Shown here piece by piece: positions 8,164 through 16,024 of a stretch of 64,000 nucleotides of DNA (positions are counted from its first letter, which is position 1; each line of letters opens with the position of its first letter). A program made the position numbers and the translations under genes. The notes under the pieces were generated by a model, which was not told where the DNA came from, searched no databases, and saw only the letters and a list, made by a program, of their open reading frames with translations. Origin of the DNA: Roseateles koreensis (GTDB lineage Bacteria; Pseudomonadota; Gammaproteobacteria; Burkholderiales; Burkholderiaceae_C); NCBI RefSeq assembly GCF_028595305.1, contig NZ_JAQQXS010000005.1, positions 186,001 through 250,000 on the forward strand. The letters run 5' to 3'.

Positions 8164-9587
8164 AATTTGCGACGAAATTCCTTCTCGTACTCTTGAGCGG
8201 CGTGGCCTTGCTGGGAGTCGCGCTGGCGTGGGCTTGTATTGCTGTGCTGGACGTTTCTCCCAAGCAGGTTTGGGACGAAATGGGCCGCCGCAGCCCCAAT
8301 GAACTGATTCGTTATGCCGACGCCGCGTTGGCGCCGTATGAAGAGTTGCACGCCATCTTTCGCCCCGTGTTGTTGCAGCTGCAGCAACGTGTCGAGCGGC
8401 CGGTCGTGTCGGTGCAACTGCCCCAACTGGGTAAGGGGCGTCAGCCGGCGCGTGTGGGGGAGGGGCGTGTGGCAGCGAGCGTGGGGGTCAACACGGCGGA
8501 TGAATTGCGTCAGGCCTTGCAGCAGGCCCACGCCGGCATGGTGATCGAATTGGCGCCGGGCACCTATCGATTTCAAAAGTCCTTGAAGCTCGGCGGACCA
8601 GGCTCTGGCTTGGCGCCCATCGTGGTGCGTGCGGCCGTGCCCGACACAACACGGATCGAAATGAACACGGTTGAAGGCTTTCTGGTTGACCAGCCGTATT
8701 GGGTATTTGAAGATCTGACGATCACCGGCGTCTGCTTGCGCGACAGTGATTGCGAGCACGCATTTCATGTTGTCGGGCCGGCTGATTTTTTCGTGCTGCG
8801 CAACAGCGTGCTTGAAAATTTCAACGCGCCCGTCAAGATCAACGGGGTTGACGGGCGGTGGCCCGACCATGGGCTTCTGAGTCACAACACGTTGAGCAAC
8901 GCGCGGCCCCGCAAGACTTCGCTGCCGGTGGTGGGTGTCGATCTGGTGGGTGGAAATTTTTGGCACATCGACGACAACCTGGTGCGCAACTTTGTCAAAG
9001 AGCAGGGCGATCAAGTGTCTTATGGCCTGTTCGTCAAAGGCGGGGGCGAAGGGGCCCGCATCGAGCGCAATCTGGTGATTTGCTCTGCGTCCGAAATCTC
9101 GCGCACGGGTGTGCGTGTGGGGATTTCATTCGGCGGCGGTGGCACCGGCCCCGCCTTTTGCCGAGCAGACGGCTGCGAGCACTTTGAGCACAGCAACGGC
9201 CTGGCCGCCAACAACATCGTGGCGCATTGCAACGATGTCGGGCTGGACGTCAACCACAGCACGCACATCTTGCTAGCCCATAACACCCTCATCAACACCT
9301 CCGGCATCAGCTTGCGTGGGGAGGGCGCGCAGGCCCAGCTGTACGGCAATTTGTTTGAAGGCAAGGTGATGCTCAAGAATGGCAGCAGCCTCAAGCGTGA
9401 AATGAACCAGGCCATGCAGGCCGAGGCCACCTTTGCTGCACCCGATCAGCTCAATCTGGCTTGGCGAAAAGCGCCCGAGCGGGTGCCCTCCGTGCCGGCC
9501 GTGGCGGATGATTTCTGCGGGAAAAAGCGTCCTGCCGGCACCTTTCCTGGTGCCTTGGAGGGCGATGCGGCCTGTTCAGTCGAATGA
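8160..9587 (+). CDS. Secreted/anchored right-handed beta-helix protein (polysaccharide-lyase-like)
   Basis: A 475-residue protein with an N-terminal hydrophobic signal or anchor (MKFATKFLLVLLSGVALLG, running to about residue 30). A linker is followed from about residue 110 by a parallel beta-helix region with repeating strand/turn units such as TADELRQALQQA, GTYRF, FVLRNSVLENF, HGLLSHNTLSN, NNIVAHCN and LLAHNTLIN. The opening TADELRQALQQAHAGMVIEL..GTY is typical of the chondroitinase-B/alginate-lyase (PL6-like) superfamily. Catalytic residues cannot be assigned confidently by eye. ATG overlaps the preceding stop by 4 bases, so the two are translationally coupled and likely act on the same surface polysaccharide in the periplasm or outside. 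An upstream in-frame extension exists but would lie inside the preceding gene. Confidence 0.78.
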   Translation: MKFATKFLLVLLSGVALLGVALAWACIAVLDVSPKQVWDEMGRRSPNELIRYADAALAPYEELHAIFRPVLLQLQQRVERPVVSVQLPQLGKGRQPARVGEGRVAASVGVNTADELRQALQQAHAGMVIELAPGTYRFQKSLKLGGPGSGLAPIVVRAAVPDTTRIEMNTVEGFLVDQPYWVFEDLTITGVCLRDSDCEHAFHVVGPADFFVLRNSVLENFNAPVKINGVDGRWPDHGLLSHNTLSNARPRKTSLPVVGVDLVGGNFWHIDDNLVRNFVKEQGDQVSYGLFVKGGGEGARIERNLVICSASEISRTGVRVGISFGGGGTGPAFCRADGCEHFEHSNGLAANNIVAHCNDVGLDVNHSTHILLAHNTLINTSGISLRGEGAQAQLYGNLFEGKVMLKNGSSLKREMNQAMQAEATFAAPDQLNLAWRKAPERVPSVPAVADDFCGKKRPAGTFPGALEGDAACSVE

Positions 9588-9660
9588 CCGCGTTATGCCA
9601 AGACGGTGTACCAAGACGCGCACCACTCGCTATCATGCTCAGCCCTTTTGAAGAAGTCCC

Positions 9661-11721
9661 GTGGCCGAAGCACCTTCTACCCTGAATCCCGCACAACTTG
9701 AGGCTGTCCATCACTTGGACGGGCCCTGTTTGGTCATTGCTGGCGCAGGATCGGGCAAAACGCGGGTGATCACCCAGAAAATTGCCCGTCTTTTGCAGGC
9801 CGGCTATGCGTCGAAAAACATCGCCGCCATCACCTTCACCAACAAAGCCTCGCAAGAAATGCGCGAGCGCGCCAAGCACCTGATTGGCGCGCGTGCGGCC
9901 AAGGACCTGGTGATTTCCACGTTCCACAGCCTGGGCGTGCGCATCCTGCGCCAGGAGGGGACGCTGGTCGGGTTGAAAGAGCAGTTCTCCATTCTCGACA
10001 GCGACGATGTGCTCGGCCTGTTGCGGGACGCCGGGGGCACGGTGGACGCCAACCAGGCCAAGTCCTGGCAATGGATCATCTCGCTGTGGAAGAACCAGGG
10101 CCTGTCGCCCAAGCAGGCCTTGTTGGTCGCCAAAGACGATAACGAGCGTGCTGCTGCCGTGGTGATGGAGCGTTATCAAGAGCGCCTGGCCGCCTACCAG
10201 GCGGTGGACTTTGACGACCTGATCAGCCTGCCGTTGCGTTTGCTGGAAGCCCATCCTGAGGCGCGTGGTCGGTGGCAGGAGCAATTGCGTTATGTGTTGG
10301 TGGACGAATACCAGGACACCAATGCCATTCAGTACGATCTGCTCAAACAACTGGTGGGCAGCCGAGGCATGTTCACCGCCGTGGGCGATGACGACCAAAG
10401 CATCTACGGCTGGCGCGGCGCCACCATCGAAAACCTGAAGCGCCTGCCGCTGGATTTTCCCAATCTCAAGGTGATCCCGCTGGAGCAGAACTACCGCTCC
10501 ACCGGCGCCATCTTGCGCGCCGCCAACAACGTCATTGCCATCAATCCCAAGCTGTTCCAGAAAAAGCTCTGGAGTGAGTTTGGCGATGGCGAGCCGGTGC
10601 AGTTGCTTGAATCCGACGGGGAAGAGCACGAGGCCGAGCGTGCAGTGGCCCGCATTCAGGCCCTGCGCGCCGAGGGCAAGTGTCAGGCCTTTGCTGATTT
10701 CGCCATCCTCTATCGCGCCAACCACCAGGCGCGCATTTTTGAGCAAGCGCTGCGCCGGGCTGAGATTCCCTACAAGGTGTCGGGTGGCCAGAGCTTTTTT
10801 GACAAGAGCGAAATCAAGGACCTGTGCGCCTGGCTGCGCCTGCTGGTCAACCAGGACGATGATCCGGCATTTTTGCGTGCCATCACCACGCCCAAGCGCG
10901 GCATTGGTCACCAGACGCTGGGCTCGCTCAGCCAGTTCGCGGGGCGCTGGAAGTGCAGCATGTTCGAGTCGCTGTTTGCCGAGTCCTTGGGTGCGGCGCT
11001 GACCACGCGCGCGCTGGGTTCGCTGCACGAGTTCGGCCGCTTCATCACCGACCTGGAGTTCAAGGCCAAGCACACCAGCGGCGCCAAGGAGGCCAAGGCG
11101 CTGATGTTGGAGTGGCTCAAGGAGATTGCCTACGAACAGCATCTCTACGACAACGAAGAGAACGAAAAAGTCGCCGCAGCGCGCTGGAACAATGTGCTCG
11201 ATTTTGTCGACTGGGTGGCCAAGCGCTGCGGTGGTGAAATTACGCAAGACGGCGGCGCCACCTTCGAGAGCGAAAAACAAACCGTGCTGCAGGTGGCGCA
11301 AACCATCAGCGTGATCCTCTCCATGGCCGAGCGCGGCGAGGAGCAGGACCAAGTCACGCTCACTACCTTGCACGCCTCCAAGGGCCTGGAGTGGCCGCAT
11401 GTATTTCTCGCCAGTGTCAATGAAGGCCTACTGCCCTTTAAGGCCGACGACGAAGAGATGACCGCTCAGCGTCTGGAAGAAGAACGCCGCTTGATGTATG
11501 TGGGCATCACCCGTGCCCGCACGACGTTAGCCGTGAGCACCCTGCGGCGGCGCAAAAAGAGCCGCGAACTGGTGATGGGCATCCCCAGCCGCTTCATCAC
11601 CGAGATGCGCCTGAACGAAGGCGAAGCCAAAGAAGACCCGCGCGAGAAACTCAAGCGCCTGCGGGAAGCGTTTGCCGCCAAGGGCGCGGCCTCAACTGCG
11701 GCACAACAAGCGAAAGATTGA
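9661..11721 (+). CDS. rep: ATP-dependent DNA helicase Rep (UvrD/PcrA superfamily 1A)
   Basis: Rep is a 3'-5' helicase that clears proteins ahead of replication forks. The 686-residue product aligns along its whole length with E. coli Rep (673). Motifs seen are: N-terminal LNPAQLEAVHHLDGPCLVIA, Walker A GAGSGKTR near residue 28, TFTNKAS, VDEYQDTN (motif II), GDDDQSIYGWRGA (motif III), EQNYRS, TLHASKGLEWPHVF and EERRLMYVGITRA. The block NEEHEA..A in Rep is present as GEEHEAERAVA, favouring Rep over UvrD. The start is GTG at 9661. It overlaps or abuts the YhhN-like gene downstream, suggesting one transcript. Confidence 0.95.
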   Translation: MAEAPSTLNPAQLEAVHHLDGPCLVIAGAGSGKTRVITQKIARLLQAGYASKNIAAITFTNKASQEMRERAKHLIGARAAKDLVISTFHSLGVRILRQEGTLVGLKEQFSILDSDDVLGLLRDAGGTVDANQAKSWQWIISLWKNQGLSPKQALLVAKDDNERAAAVVMERYQERLAAYQAVDFDDLISLPLRLLEAHPEARGRWQEQLRYVLVDEYQDTNAIQYDLLKQLVGSRGMFTAVGDDDQSIYGWRGATIENLKRLPLDFPNLKVIPLEQNYRSTGAILRAANNVIAINPKLFQKKLWSEFGDGEPVQLLESDGEEHEAERAVARIQALRAEGKCQAFADFAILYRANHQARIFEQALRRAEIPYKVSGGQSFFDKSEIKDLCAWLRLLVNQDDDPAFLRAITTPKRGIGHQTLGSLSQFAGRWKCSMFESLFAESLGAALTTRALGSLHEFGRFITDLEFKAKHTSGAKEAKALMLEWLKEIAYEQHLYDNEENEKVAAARWNNVLDFVDWVAKRCGGEITQDGGATFESEKQTVLQVAQTISVILSMAERGEEQDQVTLTTLHASKGLEWPHVFLASVNEGLLPFKADDEEMTAQRLEEERRLMYVGITRARTTLAVSTLRRRKKSRELVMGIPSRFITEMRLNEGEAKEDPREKLKRLREAFAAKGAASTAAQQAKD

Positions 11722-11723
11722 CG

Positions 11724-12404
11724 ATGAGATTGAGTAGGTTTTTGCCCCTGTTGATACTGCTTGCGGCCATCGCCGCCATTGCGGCCGATGGCGCCCGTCT
11801 GACGAGTTACTTCTTTGTACTGAAGCCGCTGACCACGTTTTTCATCATTGCTTATGCGTGGCCGCGAGGGCAGGCTTTGCCGCAGGAGTCGCGTACGCGT
11901 CCCTGGGTCTTGCGTGGCCTGTGGTTTTCTCTGGGGGGTGATGTGGCCTTGTTGTGGCCCGAGCAGGGCTTCATCTTCGGCCTGCTGTCCTTTTTATGCG
12001 CCCATCTTTGCTATTTGTGGGCTTTCACGCGGGTGCAGCGGTTTGCCGCCTGGCCTTGGCCGTTCTTGGGCTACGGTTTGCTGGCCGGCGGTGTGCTGAG
12101 CCATTTGTGGCCCGGCGTGCCCACGCCTTTGCAGGGGCCGGTGATCGTCTATGTGCTGTGCCTGACCGCCATGGGCGCGCAGGCGGCCGTGGTTGGGTGG
12201 CGTGCGCAGGCTGAGCCTGAGGCGGTGCGTGGGCGCTGGCTGGCGCTGGGCGGCTTGTTGTTCGTGCTGTCTGACGCGGTGCTGGCCACCAACAAATTTG
12301 CCGGCCCCGTGCCGCAAGCCACGCTGTACGTGCTGAGTTTATATTGGGCGGGGCAGACCTGCATCGTGGCTTGGTTGTCGCCCAAGGGTGTCAAAACGTC
12401 CTAA
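11724..12404 (+). CDS. YhhN family membrane protein (lysoplasmalogenase-like)
   Basis: A 226-residue multi-pass inner-membrane protein with about eight hydrophobic helices. The family features are KPLTTFF near the N-terminus, GGDVALLW in the middle and GGLLFVLSDAVLATNKF toward the end, where the paired acidic residues are the conserved positions of the YhhN/TMEM86 family. Animal TMEM86B members hydrolyse the vinyl-ether bond of lysoplasmalogens; the bacterial role is less clear. ATG 11724 is preferred over TTG 11718, which would overlap the rep stop. Its position immediately after rep suggests co-transcription without an obvious functional link. Confidence 0.85.
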   Translation: MRLSRFLPLLILLAAIAAIAADGARLTSYFFVLKPLTTFFIIAYAWPRGQALPQESRTRPWVLRGLWFSLGGDVALLWPEQGFIFGLLSFLCAHLCYLWAFTRVQRFAAWPWPFLGYGLLAGGVLSHLWPGVPTPLQGPVIVYVLCLTAMGAQAAVVGWRAQAEPEAVRGRWLALGGLLFVLSDAVLATNKFAGPVPQATLYVLSLYWAGQTCIVAWLSPKGVKTS

Positions 12405-12427
12405 CAACGCCCCGGCAACGTCCTAAC
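12395..12427. repeat. Direct 11-bp repeat around the yhhN stop codon
   Basis: AACGTCCTAAC occurs at 12395-12405 and again at 12417-12427, 22 bases apart. The first copy includes the TAA stop of the YhhN-like gene; the second lies just before the end of the convergent LytTR regulator gene. No hairpin or T-run is formed. It looks like a local duplication. Confidence 0.7.
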
Positions 12428-12434
12428 GCTCGAG

Positions 12435-13265
12435 TTACATGCCCTTGAACAGGTGCGTGTAACTGCGACTGACCTCTAGCTTTTCGGCGTGACCTTTCAC
12501 GCCCACCAATTGCCGGCCCCGGAAGTCGCGGGTGATGCCGTCGATGGCGTGCGCGTTGACCAGCGTGGAGCGGTGGATTTGCCAGAACAGGGCCGGGTCG
12601 AGCTCATCCACCAGCTCTTTGATCGGCTTGCGGATCAGTGCTTCCACGCGCGCCGTTTGCACGCGGGTGTATTTTTCATCGCTGATGAAGAACAGCACCT
12701 CTTCCACCGGGATCATCTGAATCGCCTGGCCTACGGTGGCTTGAATCCATTGCAGGTAGCTGGGTTTGCCACCCGGATTCAGCTGGGCTGACAATTTGTG
12801 CAGCAGTTGTTGCAGTGGGGGGCTGGCGCTCAGGTTGTCGGCGTCGTTGCCTTGCTTGGCGGCCAGGCGCTTTTTGATGCGGTCCACCGTCAAGGTCAGG
12901 CGCTCCCGCTCGGCGGGCTTGAGCACATAGTCGGCCACACCTTGCTCGAATGCTTCGACGGCGTACTGGTCGTAGGCAGTGATGAACACGATCTCGGGCA
13001 CCAACCAGTCTTCGTCCTCGGGCAACTGGGCGATCTGGCGCGCTGCGTCGACGCCGGTAAGCCCCGGCATGCGTATGTCCAGAAAGACCAGATCGGGCCG
13101 GTGCTCGCGCACGAGGGCCACGGCTTCGAGGCCATTTTTGGCCTCGGCCACGATGTCCAGTTCAGGCCATACATCGGCCAGGCGGCTGCGCAACTGCTCG
13201 CGCATCAGGCGTTCGTCGTCGGCAATGATGGCGCGTACGGGCGTGGGCGGGGTGTGGGTGGTCAT
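12435..13265 (-). CDS. LytTR-family response regulator
   Basis: A 276-residue response regulator of the LytR/AlgR type. The receiver domain starts at VRAIIADDERLMREQL with the acidic pair D16/D17, phospho-acceptor Asp in LVFLDIRMPG near residue 60, and the switch Thr and Lys in VFITAYDQ and YVLKPAE. The C-terminal LytTR DNA-binding domain (about 170-276) contains VEEVLFFISDEKYTRV, FWQIHRSTLVNAHAI and LEVSRSYTHLF. ATG 13265 (MTTHTPPT) is chosen because upstream residues look non-coding and proline-rich. It is the last gene of a kinase-small membrane protein-regulator operon and is probably phosphorylated by the LytS-like kinase. Confidence 0.92.
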   Translation of the reverse strand: MTTHTPPTPVRAIIADDERLMREQLRSRLADVWPELDIVAEAKNGLEAVALVREHRPDLVFLDIRMPGLTGVDAARQIAQLPEDEDWLVPEIVFITAYDQYAVEAFEQGVADYVLKPAERERLTLTVDRIKKRLAAKQGNDADNLSASPPLQQLLHKLSAQLNPGGKPSYLQWIQATVGQAIQMIPVEEVLFFISDEKYTRVQTARVEALIRKPIKELVDELDPALFWQIHRSTLVNAHAIDGITRDFRGRQLVGVKGHAEKLEVSRSYTHLFKGM

Positions 13266-13314
13266 GGCGTTAGGGATGGGGGTGAGTCGATGGGTGGGCG
13301 GCCAATTGCGGCCT

Positions 13315-13746
13315 TCAGCCCCGCGAGGCCGGGCCGGCTTGGGATGAGGCGGGCCGCGTCCGCTTCTTGGGGGATCGCAGCAGCCGCGCCAGCAGAAATA
13401 GCGGCAGAGCAAGCAGGATCAGCGGCGAGAACAGCAGCCCGCCGACACCCAAAAATGCCAGCAGCAGGGCACCGAAAACCAGGCCGAGAATCAACACCGG
13501 CAAGGCCACGCTGAATAGCAGTGCCAAAGGCAGCACGATGCACAGCACCAGGCCGGCAATCACGCAGCCCAACAACCCGCCCGCCATGCCTTTGAATTCA
13601 CTCAGCTGAGTGAATTCCTGCCCGTTGATGGTGAGGTGAAAGTCCGGCGAGCTTGAGGCGAAATGCCATAGCAAGCCGCCGGTAAGTGCGCTCGTCAAGG
13701 CCACGCACAGGCCAATCAGCAAGATCAGTTTGAGGGTCGTTTTCAT
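13315..13746 (-). CDS. Small integral membrane protein between LytS-like kinase and LytTR regulator
   Basis: The 143-residue protein has an N-terminal hydrophobic helix (MKTTLKLILLIGLCVALTSA), a short polar segment (about 30-50, with LTINGQEFTQLSEFKG), and then a very hydrophobic region (about 52-128) of two to three helices ending in a basic tail. I do not recognise a family. Its ATG overlaps the kinase stop by ATGA, and the regulator follows 49 bases later, so it is firmly embedded in this two-component operon. An accessory role in signal sensing or as the controlled target is inferred from position only. Confidence 0.75.
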   Translation of the reverse strand: MKTTLKLILLIGLCVALTSALTGGLLWHFASSSPDFHLTINGQEFTQLSEFKGMAGGLLGCVIAGLVLCIVLPLALLFSVALPVLILGLVFGALLLAFLGVGGLLFSPLILLALPLFLLARLLRSPKKRTRPASSQAGPASRG

Positions 13747-15161
13747 GCTTGGCTTCCTTCATCTTGTGCGCAGCTGCGGTAGGGCACGCTAAGGGTCACG
13801 ATGCAGCCGGAGGGTTTGTTTTCGGTGATCGACACGCTGGCCTTGGCACCGTGCAGCAGGCTCAGGCGTTCACGGATATTGGCCAGGCCCACGCCTGTGC
13901 CGGCGGTTGCCGCCCGGCCAAAGCCCAAACCGGTGTCTGCCACGCTAACGGCGAGTTTGCCGTGAACGATTTCGGCCTTGACCTTCAGGCTGCCGCCCTC
14001 GGCCTTGGGTTCGAGGCCGTGCTTGATCGCGTTCTCGACCAAGCTCTGAATCATCATGGGTGGAAACTCGGCAGACAGCAAGCCGTCCGGCACATCGATC
14101 ACCGTTTGCAAGCGCTCCTCCATCCGCACCTTGAGGATTTCGAGATAGGGCCGGATGACAGCCAACTCGCGCCCCAGATCGCGCACCCCACTGGCGTTGG
14201 CCTCGCGCATGGTGGGCATCGAGGCGCGCAGCAAGGCGATCAGATTCTTCTGCATGATCGAGGCGCGCGGTGGGTCGGTTTCAATCAAATGGTCAATCGA
14301 GGCCAGCGTGTTGAACAAGAAATGCGGCTCCACCTGCGCCTGCATGGCCGCCATGCGAGCCTCCACCACCTGGCGCTTGAGGGATTCGGCCTCCGCCGTC
14401 TCGGTGGCTTGCGCGGCCTTCACCTCGGCCTGGATGCGGCCTTTGTAGGTGATCTTGATGACCGCCGAGGCCAGCACAAACAGCACCGCGAGATTGACCA
14501 AATAGTCGCCCAGGCGCACCACGGTGGTGGTGTTGCGTAGCTTGTGTGAGGCGCGTTGTGCCTCCATCGCCGCGTCGCGCTCGGCCTGTTGCGCTTCGCG
14601 GGCACTTTCTTGAGCGGCATCCCGGGCGTCACGGATGGCTTCTTCAATCGCCTGCTTGGCTTCTTCGATGGCTTGCTTCACCTGTGCGGCGTTGGCGCCG
14701 GGGGGTAAATCGACGTGAACGGCGGGTGGGTTGTCTTCCTTAGCGGGCGCGCTGGCTGCTGCATCCGACGCCGCTGAGGCAGCGGGTTTGCTGTTAGCAG
14801 CATCCGAGGGGGCGATGCGCACGCCTTTTTCGTCGATATTGATTTCGTAGTGCAGGGGCTTGTCCAGCTTGATCTGCGGCTTGGCGGTCTTGGCGGGGGC
14901 GGGTGCTGGGGTTGGCGTTGGCGGGGCGGGCGGTTCTTCCGCGTCGATGGGGTCCTCAACCACCTGGTGATTGATGCGCCAGGTGAAGGGCGGCAGCTCT
15001 TGCAGAATATTGGCGGCAATGATCAGGGCGATGGCCAGCACCACGAAACGGCGCCAGCTGATGCCGACCAGCCAGTTGGCATAGACATGAAATCCCTGCA
15101 CCACGGTTTGCGAAAAGCGCTGCCAGCGCTCGTAGTTCGTCAATGTCTTGCCTGCGTTCAT
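13743..15161 (-). CDS. LytS/YpdA-type sensor histidine kinase with coiled-coil sensor segment
   Basis: The 472-residue kinase has a first transmembrane helix near 38-52, and a proline-rich region (75-95). A long Ala/Glu/Arg-rich coiled coil (about 160-205, AIEEAKQAIEEAIRDA and similar heptads) follows, then a second transmembrane helix near 218-236. The His_kinase (PF06580-type) motif VEPHFLFNTL carries phospho-acceptor H280. The ATPase domain follows with NAIKHGLEP and DTGLGFG. The presumed periplasmic segment between the helices is therefore a coiled coil instead of a PAS or Cache fold. The gene leads an operon with the small membrane protein (ATGA overlap) and LytTR regulator. Confidence 0.9.
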   Translation of the reverse strand: MNAGKTLTNYERWQRFSQTVVQGFHVYANWLVGISWRRFVVLAIALIIAANILQELPPFTWRINHQVVEDPIDAEEPPAPPTPTPAPAPAKTAKPQIKLDKPLHYEINIDEKGVRIAPSDAANSKPAASAASDAAASAPAKEDNPPAVHVDLPPGANAAQVKQAIEEAKQAIEEAIRDARDAAQESAREAQQAERDAAMEAQRASHKLRNTTTVVRLGDYLVNLAVLFVLASAVIKITYKGRIQAEVKAAQATETAEAESLKRQVVEARMAAMQAQVEPHFLFNTLASIDHLIETDPPRASIMQKNLIALLRASMPTMREANASGVRDLGRELAVIRPYLEILKVRMEERLQTVIDVPDGLLSAEFPPMMIQSLVENAIKHGLEPKAEGGSLKVKAEIVHGKLAVSVADTGLGFGRAATAGTGVGLANIRERLSLLHGAKASVSITENKPSGCIVTLSVPYRSCAQDEGSQA

Positions 15162-15295
15162 GGAATGGACCTGCTGATGCCTTGGCTTTGCACTGTACGC
15201 AAGTCGGTTGCCCCCCGCCCGGTTCAGGCGATGCGTGGTGAAGCTGCGGGGGTGAACTGCAGGTTCGACCGACAGTCTGTTTGTTGTTGGACGTG

Positions 15296-15330
15296 AAAAA
15301 GCCCGCTGAACTTGACAGTCAGCGGGCTTT
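15296..15330 (-). terminator. Rho-independent terminator of yceI
   Basis: GCCCGCTGA at 15301-15309 pairs with TCAGCGGGC at 15319-15327 around a 9-base loop. On the minus strand the stem is followed by a T-run (AAAAA at 15296-15300 on the plus strand). It lies about 17 bases past the stop of the yceI gene, and ends the cytochrome b561-yceI-yceI transcript. Confidence 0.85.
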
Positions 15331-15346
15331 GCAGGAGACGGCCGGT

Positions 15347-15916
15347 TTATTGCTTGACGGCTTCGACTTGGATGATCAGCTTGACGTTCTTGGGGAAGCC
15401 ATAGGCCAGGCCGTAATCAACACCCCACTGGGTGCGGTCGATGACGGCTTCGAAGTCGCCGCCGCAGACTTCACGCTTGAGCATCGGGTTTTGATAGCAG
15501 TTGAAGTGGGTGGCCTTGAGCGTCACCGGCGCGGTCTTGCCCTTGAGGGTCAGCTCGCCTTGGACTTCGCTCACCTTGTCGCCGTCGAAGCTGAACTTGT
15601 CGCCAACAAACTTGGCGGTTGGAAACTTCTCTGCAGAGAAGAAGTCGTCGCTCAACAGGTGCTTGTTCATGGGGCCCACGCCGGTGTTGACCGAGGCCAG
15701 CTCGAAGCTGACTTCCACGCGGCCGGTCTTGGCGGCACGGTCAAGCTGGACGGTGCCTTCTTTCTTGTCGAAGCGACCCCGGTTGGTGGAGGTGCCGAAG
15801 TGTGTGATCTCGTAGGTCACGAAGGTGTGGGTCGGGTCCATCGCGTAGGTCGCGGTTTCCGCGTGGGCCAGGCCGGCTGCAGCAGCCAATGCGGCGACAA
15901 GGAGAGCTTTTTTCAT
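15347..15916 (-). CDS. YceI family periplasmic lipid-binding protein (first copy)
   Basis: A 189-residue periplasmic protein with a clear signal peptide (MKKALLVAALAAAAGLAHA, cleavage likely after AHA). The mature part begins with ATYAMDPTHTFVTYEITHFG, and contains the YceI-family features SFELASVNTG, LTLKGKTAPVTLKA and DRTQWGVDYG. YceI proteins form lipocalin-like barrels that bind long polyprenyl or amide lipids. ATG 15916 is preferred over TTG 15922, since it gives the compact signal peptide. It is the last of a three-gene run with a second YceI gene and cytochrome b561, and ends at a strong terminator. Confidence 0.93.
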   Translation of the reverse strand: MKKALLVAALAAAAGLAHAETATYAMDPTHTFVTYEITHFGTSTNRGRFDKKEGTVQLDRAAKTGRVEVSFELASVNTGVGPMNKHLLSDDFFSAEKFPTAKFVGDKFSFDGDKVSEVQGELTLKGKTAPVTLKATHFNCYQNPMLKREVCGGDFEAVIDRTQWGVDYGLAYGFPKNVKLIIQVEAVKQ

Positions 15917-16000
15917 GAACAAGTCTTTCTTGGGTGGAACGGTGAAAAAAATGGAGCGGGGTGAGTCAGGGAAGAAAAATGGCGGCCTTGCGGTAATACC

Positions 16001-16024
16001 GCGTTACAGCGTTAAAGCGTTACA
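16001..16024. repeat. Three tandem 8-bp units at the end of the second yceI gene
   Basis: GCGTTACA, GCGTTAAA and GCGTTACA follow one another at 16001-16024. On the minus strand this reads as repeated TAACGC, so the gene's TAA stop lies in the right-hand unit and further TAA triplets follow. A short GCGGT-AAT-ACCGC inverted repeat sits directly left of it. Confidence 0.7.

Noticed and set aside
9451-11400. 649-codon open frame antisense to rep
   Set aside because: It mirrors rep codon by codon, starts in low-quality sequence and shows no family similarity; rep itself matches along its whole length.
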